A stretch of DNA of 64,000 nt from Colius striatus (Eukaryota > Chordata > Aves > Coliiformes > Coliidae), in contig NC_084768.1 in assembly GCF_028858725.1 (NCBI RefSeq), forward strand, positions 2,897,853 to 2,961,852. Reading direction: 5' to 3'. The notes beneath the pieces are model-generated. The model did not search any database and was not told the DNA's origin. It was given only the letters and a program-made list of their open reading frames with translations. Within the stretch, counting starts at the first letter, position 1; every line of letters begins with the position of its first letter. A program made the position numbers and the translations under genes. This document shows, one piece after another, positions 48,501 through 55,700 of this stretch.

Positions 48501-51500
48501 AAAAAGTAGTTGTTCCCATCACTTTAGCTCTTAACACAATTCAATGCTACCAGACTATGACTTACTGGGGAACAGATGCTCTATGTCTTTACAGGTCCCC
48601 AAACCATAAGAAACTATTTTCTCCTCTTCTTCACTACACTGATTCAGGAACATGCCAAGCTCTCTCTGCAGAATCTGCTCTGCTGAACTGGATGCCCAGC
48701 TGTTAATGGCAACACTAGAAGAGGAAAGCTGAATATTTATAATACTTTATATTGTATAGCTGTCTTCTAAAGAGCAGTCATCAAAATTTTATTGAATGCA
48801 GACTAAATGCTCAAAGGAAAAGTCAACATAAATTAAGACTATTTTTCCCAGAGACAAGGGAAACTTTTTAAGCACATTCCTAAATCTTAACAATAGTTTA
48901 AAGTGTAATATAAAACAATAAGGGGAAAAAAAATACTGAAGATCTTGACAAGAAACGTATGTATTGCATCAAACTGAACCAGATTCAGAAAATACAGCAT
49001 ATGTCAGCCAATTAATTGACAGTTTTCAGCCTGGAAAAGAATGTTTTGCCTTTGTAAGGATTTAACATGACCTCACTCCAAACATGTTCTTTTAATATTT
49101 ATGTTACTATTCCAAAACTGTAAATGACTGGAAAAATAGAAGGAAAACACATATTTGAAATATAAGTCTTCTATGAACACTGTTTTACAACTATCTCTAT
49201 TATAACAAGGGAAAGTCTTAAAAAACCCAAGTAAACAGGTGACATTTGAATTAAAGAGGTGTGTGAAGGTGTGCCAAAGGGCACTCAAAGCTGTAGCAGT
49301 TTGACAGAATTCTTTACAATGTATTTATTTTTTAAACAGAACTCCATGTTGCTTAAGGAATGCAGACTCCATTACCTCTGGCAGCCCAGTGGCAGCCCAG
49401 AAACATTATATTTATTAATACATCTCCTCTGAAAGGACACTCTAGGGGCCAATGCATTTGCACGTTACTCCAAGGCAGGTTGTGATGGGAGTTTTTATGA
49501 TGGACTTCAAGAGAAGCTGGAAGCCAAAGTAAAGCAGAATCTGGCCTTAACATAGCTGTAGGATGAAGATAAATGAAAAAACACATGAAAATCCCACTAA
49601 ATTATAAACATTTAGAAAATTTCTAAGAGATAAAGTTGTGGACTGGCCAAGATGATGTTCTTTAAAGTCTGTCGAGTACTGTCTACAGCAATAGAATTGC
49701 AGATAATCCAAATTTCTCTCTGCTGGCCTGCAAAGCCCCTGCAAACACCTGGAGCTGTGGTGGTGAGGAGGCAGCCTCATTCCAGGCAAGCGCTTCATTG
49801 GAAGGAGCTGCATGGATACAGTTTTGGCTGCAGGAGGTCAACTTTGCCCCTTTTCCCAATCCATCCTACCCAGCAGCCTGGTTTGCCTGGGGGCTTGTTT
49901 GAAACCATGCTCTTTCTGATGCCATAACATGAGAAAGAAACCTCTGGCAACTGTGATTCACTCAAAATACACCAAACTTTGTGCTCTCAAGTCTACACAC
50001 AGTCCCTGGCTAGGACCACTGAAACAAAGTTCATCCAGACAGCAAACATGAAGACTCAGGTTGGCCAAAAGTTCAAAAGGTGAACATGGAAAAAAACCCA
50101 ATACATGCATCTGGGTGCAAAATGTTCCAGAAGTATTTTGAGAAACAGCATGGAGGAAGAGCATCAGCTTTCCATAGGTGATGACAAATTATTTACCAGA
50201 GTTTTCTGCCCTTGAGTTGGTTCAAAATTTCCTGGCAGGACATATTTTTCTTTTCTTAACTAGGCAGGGTATGATTATAGCTAGCTGTGCAACCTACAAT
50301 GATTGTCTTGTCTGTAATATTTATCAGGTTAAAGAACTACATATTACTTCTGCAGTGCATCGTTCATCTAGTACTCCAGGTCATATTGTGAGTTCCCTCA
50401 TGATACTGAGAGAGAGACCTTTACTCATCTGGACAGTGCTTTAATGAAACCACTTATGTGAGGAACTGCTTAACAGTGGGAGTCCAGGTACGCAATTTAA
50501 CTTTCTGTGAAGAAATGGATTTTTTTGGTATTGTCTTTAATTCCACATACACTTAACTTTCTGTCCTTCACAGCTCATTTATGAATGAATGCAATGGCAA
50601 CAGCCACAGACAGATTTAATGCACAAAGAAGAATATATAGGACCAGTGACTTGATTTTATCATTTCATTAAAAATACCCTAGAGAGTATTGCAATGAGTT
50701 CTGGGGCCATTTCTGTTAGTTTCCTCTTAAGTTGCAGCTTTCACTAGGGAAAAAAACACCCCAGCACCTCTATTCTGTTTATATATTGTTTCATCTTCAA
50801 AACCTGCCAGCACAAACGTGTTATTAACTGGAAAAGCAGGAAGTATACAGGATCATTTCCCACCTTCAGCATATATGGCAGTTAAACTCCGTGTGCAATC
50901 AGCGAGAAACAGATGCCAAAAAAATCAAAGCACTTGTACTGAGAAGTTTCCTTTGTATTACTACAGTCTGGCTTGGTTACTTCAACTTCAGCAGTTAAGA
51001 CTGGCAGAAGTTGGAGCCTATTTTAGCTCTGTTATCTTTGAAATGGCATAAGAAACTGTAAACTGGGACAATATCCCAAGCCTACATCTAGGCAGCACCA
51101 GTCTTATGGCGTCACATTACTGCAGTTGAAGTTGTCAACGTTCTGTTATTGTACTTCAGAAGCCCACGATTAGCAAAAATATGTGGAGAAAAAATGAGGG
51201 AGCATGGACATGGATCCCGGGGTATAATGTTAGACCTGATGGGGCAAGGCAATCTGAGTTCTAGTTATATGAATTTAATGCACAATCAAGACCAGAGTCA
51301 GAGCCATGGTTAAAGCAGTTGCTGTCATGTAGACAGCAGGCCGCTTTCTGCTCCCTCAAGGTCGGGCTGTTTTCAGCTAAGGAGCTAACAGCTCAAGGTG
51401 GAAAACAACTTTGGAGAAAAACAAGATGGGAAAATGTGAGGGAGCTTGCTTATGGCAGAAACCGCAAGTAGGATGAACATGAGAATGTAATCTATTAGCT

Positions 51501-52560
51501 GCTGTTGCTGAGCTAGCTTTGAAGCTGCTGTGTATGTAAGTTAGAGCCTGCTCTCAATAAAGGAGATTTCTGCTATCACTCACATTGAGTAGGACTGATT
51601 TCTTCCCACCCAGCTGAGAATCGGACCCTGGGTTGATCGCCGCATGAAGTAGGCTTGGAGCTGGTTTTTCAGGCTTCGAGCCTGGGTTTTTCAGGCTTTG
51701 AGCCTGGTTTCAGGCTTCGAGCCTGGGTTTTTCAGGCTTCGAGTCTCGTTCATTTTTCAGGCTTCGAGCCTGGTTCATTTTTCAGGCTTCGAGCCTGGTT
51801 CATTTTTCAGGCTTCGAGCCTGGTTTTCAGACTTCGAGTCTGGTTTTTTCAGGCCAAGAGCTGAAAACTTCACGGCAAAAATACACAAGGGACAGCATCA
51901 GACTTACATGACAAATGCCTGATAAGTGGGAAAGAGTGAGAATTTACACCCATTGGAGACAACATGAAGAGATCCAGCCTGACAGAAAATGGATATGGTT
52001 CGTGTCATGCCCTTATCGCTGCAGGACTGTACTATCTTCCCACAGCCGCCTGCGGCACAAAACCCGGGTGTCAAACTTCAGTCATTCGTGACAGGGGTCC
52101 TGTCCCTCCTCCACCTCACACAGGCCTTGTCCGTGGGCCGTGTGGGTGAGGAAGCCGGGAACAGACACGTAACATGCAGAAAGCCTTACCCACGCCAGTG
52201 GGCATCGCCCTCCCAAGCTGCGTCCGGATAAAGGCTCTGCCCCAGAGCCACTATCTCAAATATTTCCCGGTCCCGTCCAGCAACGAGAAGGCAGACACAG
52301 AAACAGAGCCCGCCCTTCCCTCTCCCCGCTGCTGTAACAATATAAAAGGGAGCGGCACATTCGTGCTCAGAACAGGGCTCGTAGCCGGGCAGCAGCCCGC
52401 TGGGGAAGAGCTTTCGCCCTCACCCCGCTCCGTGCGCGGAAACAGGCGGAGAGCGGCGCTTACCGCGGATCTAACCCGCCCGGACCCGATACGTACGACA
52501 TTGCGGTGCCTGGAGCCGCTCCCGCCGCCTTTGCAGATCTCCCGCCTCCGCCGCCGCCGT
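27540..52560 (-). CDS. ITGB3BP: ITGB3BP (CENP-R / NRIF3), complete gene span
   Basis: ITGB3BP encodes CENP-R, a nuclear subunit of the CENP-O/P/Q/U/R part of the constitutive centromere network. Its long form is also NRIF3, a nuclear-receptor coregulator, and it was first found as beta3-endonexin. Nine coding exons join without a phase conflict (38+43+139+70+79+94+60+54+11 nt), giving 195 codons plus TGA; human has 177 residues. Conserved landmarks are VKRALKLD at 14-21, SYSPTTGTCQMS at 43-54, SKV and NLTSLKALEGSRELENIIGV around 102-138, and FLKSLL at 185-190. Identification is from remembered human sequence. The 5' exon faces EFCAB7 across a CpG island. The extent beyond the coding exons (3' end near 27540, 5' end near 52560) is inferred. 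Confidence 0.93.
27557..27562 (-). terminator. Candidate ITGB3BP polyadenylation signal
   Basis: TTTATT on the plus strand is AATAAA on the minus strand, about 830 nt after the proposed TGA. A GT-rich stretch follows on the minus strand (GGAATTGTGTTGGT). It is the first canonical hexamer I find in that direction. Confidence 0.45.
28392..28402 (-). CDS. ITGB3BP: ITGB3BP candidate last coding exon
   Basis: The minus strand shows a strong acceptor, CCTTCTCTCCACACAG, followed by GCGTTATGTGA. Joined to the final G of the preceding exon this gives Gly-Val-Met-stop, in the required phase. The exon contributes only three residues, so it rests on the acceptor, the phase and the strong upstream donor. 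If that donor is not used, the protein would instead read through to a TAG about 40 bases on. Confidence 0.5.
28403..29101 (-). other. ITGB3BP last intron (proposed)
   Basis: About 700 bp between donor GGAG|GTAAGA and the acceptor of the short last exon. No other feature was recognised. Confidence 0.5.
29102..29155 (-). CDS. ITGB3BP: ITGB3BP exon 8, C-terminal LXXLL motif
   Basis: The acceptor is CTTTTCCTGCTCCACAG and the donor GGAG|GTAAGA. In phase with exon 7 it encodes EYIQTTSTSAFLKSLLDG (residues 175-192). The human C-terminus is DSYEFLKAILN, so FLK.LL corresponds to the receptor-interacting LXXIL module of NRIF3. Here it is a canonical LXXLL (LKSLL, 186-190). Confidence 0.85.
31489..31543. 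repeat. (TTCC)n microsatellite
   Basis: About 55 bp of nearly uninterrupted TTCC units (GGAA on the ITGB3BP sense strand). Confidence 0.95.
33112..33162. repeat. Inverted repeat with 15-bp arms plus a direct copy
   Basis: TGAAAATCTACCTAG at 33112-33126 is followed after a 5-base spacer by its perfect complement CTAGGTAGATTTTCA at 33132-33146. A direct copy of the second arm, ACCTAGGTAGATTTTCC, follows at 33146-33162. Confidence 0.9.
35268..35327 (-). CDS. ITGB3BP: ITGB3BP exon 7
   Basis: This 60-nt exon has acceptor TTTCTTCCCAAG and donor CTCGAG|GTAAGAA. It completes an ATG codon split with exon 6 and reads MSQAEELQLLKRNLGKPPAR, residue for residue alignable to human MTKVNKQKLFEKSTGLPHKA. 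The segment is predicted helical. Confidence 0.88.
35328..37206 (-). other. ITGB3BP intron 6
   Basis: About 1.9 kb with no recognised repeat or exon. A short inverted motif GCTAGCC-TAAT-GGCTAGC lies to its left-hand neighbour's side at about 36898. Confidence 0.6.
37207..37300 (-). CDS. ITGB3BP: ITGB3BP exon 6
   Basis: This 94-nt exon follows a pyrimidine-rich acceptor (TTTTTTTCCAG) and ends CTAA|GTAAGG. It encodes ALEGSRELENIIGVSDPSG, then SLSAEVQKTQVL. ALEGSRELEN is identical to human CENP-R. It is the strongest single anchor for this gene. Confidence 0.95.
37301..38332 (-). other. ITGB3BP intron 5
   Basis: About 1 kb of AT-rich sequence with nothing recognised. Its donor is AAG|GTCTGG, weak beyond GT. 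Confidence 0.65.
38333..38411 (-). CDS. ITGB3BP: ITGB3BP exon 5 (helical segment)
   Basis: This 79-nt exon has acceptor TAACTCTTCTATGCAG. It encodes FTELQSKVKRSLVTIRKIRA and NLTSLK, aligning with human FMMLLSKVEKLSEEIMEIMQ NLSSIQ, a likely coiled-coil helix. The donor AAG|GTCTGG is poor but phase 0 joins exactly to ALEGSRE. Confidence 0.87.
38412..40792 (-). other. ITGB3BP intron 4
   Basis: About 2.4 kb, AT-rich, donor AAGT|GTAAGT. No repeat family or extra exon was recognised. Confidence 0.65.
40793..40862 (-). CDS. ITGB3BP: ITGB3BP exon 4 (poorly conserved linker)
   Basis: This 70-nt exon has a long pyrimidine tract and acceptor CTTGTGCCCCTCCTAG, with donor GAAGT|GTAAGTGG. It reads GDGAEQESEGRVPGRGQPR then TEEEV. 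The matching human segment is Lys/Asn-rich and hardly similar, so support comes from the strong splice sites, the exact phase fit and the EEEV-F junction matching human NDE-F. Confidence 0.8.
40863..44196 (-). other. ITGB3BP intron 3
   Basis: About 3.3 kb, donor GATG|GTTAGT. It contains a plus-strand CR1 3' fragment at 43245-43449. Nothing else was recognised. Confidence 0.65.
43245..43449 (+). mobile_element. CR1 3' fragment, plus strand
   Basis: About 200 bp containing CACTGGCACAGGCTGCCCAG and GGTTGGACTGGATGATCTCT, ending CCATTCTATGATTCT, the CR1 3' end. It is inserted antisense to ITGB3BP. Confidence 0.93.
44197..44335 (-). CDS. ITGB3BP: ITGB3BP exon 3
   Basis: This 139-nt exon has acceptor CTACATTGCAG and donor GATG|GTTAGT. 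It starts in phase 0 with PSDATPLKTKKKNLESYSPT and continues TGTCQMSPFSSPSS. SYSPTTGTCQMS matches the best conserved block of human CENP-R (TYSPTTGTCQMS). The exon lies between oppositely oriented CR1 copies. Confidence 0.95.
44683..45358 (-). mobile_element. CR1 LINE fragment, minus strand, ORF2 C-terminus open
   Basis: The 3' end lies at 44683 (TAGAATCATAGAATGGTAGG). The ORF2 C-terminal frame is uninterrupted for 181 codons (45306-44761), including [19 protein letters not shown], and ends LCDLI-stop. An open frame suggests a fairly young copy. It is closely similar to the CR1 at 14850-16226 but shorter. Confidence 0.95.
45361..45472 (+). mobile_element. Inverted CR1 piece joined to the preceding copy
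   Basis: CTGGGAGTCCTGATTGATAA and CTCGTGGCCAAGAAGG here are the reverse complement of sequence at about 45285-45350. The two pieces meet head to head at about 45359, giving an inverted repeat with roughly 80-bp arms. Confidence 0.88.
48029..48071 (-). CDS. ITGB3BP: ITGB3BP exon 2
   Basis: This 43-nt exon has acceptor ATTTTCCCTTTGCAG and donor GATGAT|GTAAGT. With the CG left by exon 1 it reads RVKRALKLDTVKKDD (residues 13-27). Human has PVKRSLKLDGLLEEN, so the N-terminal LDGLL motif of human NRIF3 is replaced by LDTVK. Confidence 0.92.
51182..51650 (+). mobile_element. Probable solo LTR of an avian endogenous retrovirus
   Basis: The block starts TGTGGAGAAAAAATG. It contains a G/A-rich purine stretch, GCTGTGTATGTAAG, an AATAAA at about 51556, and downstream CCTGGGTTGATCGCCG and GCATGAAG, which resemble the U5 end of alpharetroviral LTRs. 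No coding remnant or clear target-site duplication was found, so boundaries are approximate and the family is uncertain. Confidence 0.45.
51652..51862. repeat. Hairpin-forming minisatellite (CAGGCTTCGAGCCTG)
   Basis: Eight 15-base units with 6-base complementary arms and a 3-base loop start at 51670, 51692, 51711, 51733, 51758, 51783, 51808 and 51828. They are separated by T-rich spacers of 5-11 bases. Six have CAGGCT/AGCCTG arms. Flanking half-units (AGGCTTGGAGCTGG and AGGCCAAGAGCTG) mark the edges. Confidence 0.9.
52464..52501 (-). CDS. ITGB3BP: ITGB3BP first coding exon
   Basis: Minus-strand ATG at 52501-52499 in context CACCGCAATGTC begins MSYVSGPGGLDP and leaves CG before donor CCGCG|GTAAGC. 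CG plus A of exon 2 gives Arg and then VKRALKL. Human begins MPVKRSLKL, so about ten extra N-terminal residues are predicted here. The 5' UTR probably extends to about 52560. Confidence 0.8.
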
Positions 52561-52630
52561 GCAGCGGCCAAACGCCGCCGGCTGGAAACGGCGCTGAGTG
52601 GTTGGGCTGCAGCGCGGCGCGGCGGAGCGC

Positions 52631-52797
52631 GGCGGGGGGCGGCTCCCCGGGCCTCGCCGGGGCGGGGGGCGGCTCCCCGGGCCTCGCCGGGGCGGGGGGC
52701 GGCTCCCCGGGCCTCGCCGGGGCGGGGGGCGGCTCCCCGGGCCTCGCCGGGGCGGGGGGCGGCTCCCCGGGCCTCGCCGGGGCGGGGGGCGGCTCGG
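52631..52797. repeat. Perfect 30-bp GC-rich tandem repeat, 5.6 copies
   Basis: Five consecutive identical 30-bp units, each beginning GGCGGGGGGCGGCTCCCC and ending CTCGCCGG, plus a 17-base partial copy. Each junction gives a GGGGCGGGGGG run, so the plus strand could form G-quadruplexes. The repeat lies between the two divergent first exons. The 10-residue periodic open frames through it are not considered coding. Confidence 0.97.
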
Positions 52798-52799
52798 AG

Positions 52800-55700
52800 C
52801 AGCGGCAGCGGAGGAGCCGAGCCGCGGCGGCCTCCCCGTGCGACAAGGTGTGTGCGAGGGCAGCTTGGGCGGGAGCCGAGGTGTGGGCAGAGCCGGCCCC
52901 TCAGGCTGCTGAGACGCCGGGCGCAGCCGAGGGTCCCCGGGCTCGGGCGGGACAGTTGGTTCGTGTCTGGCAGGCCGGGGAAGGGAGTTGTAATGTCTCT
53001 TATGCGAGGATGGATGGCTGAATTTTGCCCCAAAACACCCCTGCGCTCACCGGGGAGGGAGACGACGACTACCGAGGGGTGAAGTGTTTTCCTCGCTCCA
53101 GATGAGCGAGGCCTGAGCGCTTGGGCTCGCAGCTTCCCTGTGGGACATGGAGGTGAATCTCGGCCCGGGCTCCGCGGCGGGGAAGGTCAGAATCGCCAAG
53201 AAGGGAACGGCTTGATTCCTGCTTGGAAAACGGGCCTTATTTGTTGGAATCATGGCGAGTAAAACTCAAAAGTAACAGTTAGGCCATGTTGTTGTCCTTC
53301 AGCTGGGGCCGCATCACTCCCCTCCCTCTGGCCTACCTAAGGGATTGTTTGTCCAGTAAAAATGTCACAGCCTCAGCCATGGGGCTGCTGGCAGCGCTTG
53401 CACTAAACTGTTACTTTCTCTGAAGTTCTCAGCAATGTATTGCAAGCAATTCCTGGCAGAACTGTGGCCCACGTAGGAAATACGTAGGTAATGGCAGGTC
53501 TAAGGAGCATAAATGAGAATTCACGTTTTTAATAACTAGTTACTGAAAAAGATTAACATTTCTTCTTCTTTTCCTCCTTAAGCCATTTCTGTTCTGTGTG
53601 TATTATAGTGACACCCCTTTGCAGTCACCAGACTGTATCACAGTGTCCCTGTGGGGTCCTTCTAATGCCAAGGTGATATTAAAGTGTCAGGCAGGCAGTG
53701 TGTATATTATAAATAGAGTACTTCATCCATGATAAGTGATTATTATCTTTCTTTCCCAAGTGTAAAAGACCCATATAACTCGAGAAGGTGCAAGTGATTT
53801 AGGCCTTCTAAGTAAAAATCCAATGGGTCCTGAAGGGGACCCTGTGTTGTTGTTGTCTTGTTGTTGAACTTGAGATATTCAATTTGTCGTGCTGGAGTGT
53901 ATTTTCTGAAGTTAACACTGGGTAAAATAATATGAGAGGCTGTTAGACCAACAGTACGAGATGATTTGGGGTTCCTCTGTGATGGCCTTCTAAAAACCTT
54001 AATCACCCTTGTTAAAAGCAGAAAGCTGCTGTTAAAGTTTACTGGCCATTGGTGAGCGAAAGGTGTTAGTTATATGGTGTCAGTACACAGTGTCTCTGCT
54101 GAAGTTGTTTAAAGCTATCCAGTTTTCCAGCTAAATCAGTCTTGGAGATAAGAAAGGAAACTTTTGAGTGCAATTGCACTTGAATATAAACATGCTCACA
54201 CGTAGCTTTCTCTGGAGGAAAAAGAGGGGATTTATTTTGTTGTTAACATCAAGAAACACGGTGGAGAATCTGAAATGCCGTGAGTCGGTTGCAATCGTGC
54301 AGGCACAGAGGTCTGTCCAAGGGGATAAGCACTGCATCCATTCTTGATAATATTTGCTTTGGTTTTGTCCTTTAAATAGCTCTCTGCCTCTCACACCTGT
54401 GACCATGTTAAAATTGACTTTCTCCCCCCACTCCCTCCTTTCCCCCCAAAAAAATACTGCTGGTGAACTGTAGCAAGAGTGAGAGTGGCCCTGGGAACAA
54501 AACAGTGGTAGATATGGGATGTTCATTAATTTATCATTGTGACAAATCACCCTAGGCAGAGACGGTGGTAGTAAAGTCATCAGAGCCAGCAAAAGTGCTT
54601 CTCTACAAATACTCCCATGGTTTCTTTCATTAGGAGAGTTTAGCTAATGTGGCAAGATTAGAAGTGCTAGTGGTTTCTTTCTAAACATGGAGAGCAATGG
54701 TTTGTCTCACAGAGAACTTGAAAGCTTGGCTTTATGCCTTCAAAGAATGTGACTGTATAATGATTGTGATATTAAATATCTCAACTTAAAAATAAATACA
54801 ACAAAAATGAAACTTTTTACTCCAGATAAAGACCAAATTGTGACTAATAAGTAGAGCTCAAGCTGGTTTTGTTTGTGGATCTCATGGTGCTTACCTGCAG
54901 GTGTAGATAACCATTCCCATCCCAGATTTAGAGAATGAGAACCGGATGACCCAGATGTTGGGAGAACTTGTGCTAGTCTGTATTTCAGAGGACAAAGCAG
55001 AGACATTATATAACAGGCAAGGCAGTAAAAAATTCTAACTGTGATTGTATTCTTCACAGAATGGCCAGTAGTCCTGAGAGTGATGCATCCCTCTTCATCC
55101 AGAAAGTCCCACGCTCAGAAAGTTCCCAAGCAAAGAAGTCTCAGCATGCAGAGGAAGCAATGTTCTACATGAACTGCCGAGCAGCTTATCTCACTGTTTT
55201 AAAAAGCAGCTTAGAAAATATTAAATCAAAAGAACAACTCGGCTTAGGTAAGGATTACATTTTCTTTTCTCCACATGATGTGTGATGGGTGGTTTGTAAA
55301 CAGCAGTTGGCAATTCAGTAGTGAGAGTGTCAGTGGCAATAGTATGAACACGTAGGAAGGAGTAAGAAGAGTCAGAACCTGCCTTTCAGTTGTGTGATAG
55401 GTTTCACTATCCCAGATTAAGTTCCTCAAGCAAATATAATACCAACTTTGCTATCTCATGGAGTTGTAGGATTATGTACCAGGTCTTAGTAAGTTTGGGG
55501 TTGTTTTTTTGATTGTTTATTTCCTTTCTTAGACTATTTTCATGGAAAAGCTTTTGTGGTTGTTGGTAATAGAGGGAGATTGTGTTAAAAAACTCATGAA
55601 AGTGTCTTTCAGTCCTGTTCTCTACTTGGAGTCTCATGATGTGAAAGATCTTAGCTTGCTGTATTGGATAAAAATGTTTCCAGCTCACATGGTTGAAATG

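Larger units (their letters stand above)
48072..52463 (-). other. ITGB3BP intron 1
   Basis: About 4.4 kb, donor CCGCG|GTAAGC. The promoter-proximal part contains an LTR-like sequence (51182-51650), a hairpin minisatellite (51652-51862) and a plus-oriented TATAAAAGG at 52341. The remainder is AT-rich with nothing recognised. Confidence 0.65.
52300..53160. promoter_or_regulatory. CpG-island bidirectional promoter of ITGB3BP and EFCAB7
   Basis: A strongly GC- and CpG-rich region surrounds the minus-strand first exon of ITGB3BP (start codon at 52501) and the likely plus-strand first exon of EFCAB7 (possible donor CAAG|GTGTGT at 52847). The genes diverge from it. Long open frames on both strands reflect lack of stop codons in GC-rich DNA. 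A TATAAAAGG on the plus strand lies at 52341-52349. Confidence 0.85.

Noticed and set aside
52174-53082. Open frames of 302 codons (plus) and 260 codons (minus) over the CpG island
   Set aside because: GC-rich DNA lacks stop codons and the 30-bp repeat is a multiple of 3. The frames overlap each other and the ITGB3BP first exon.
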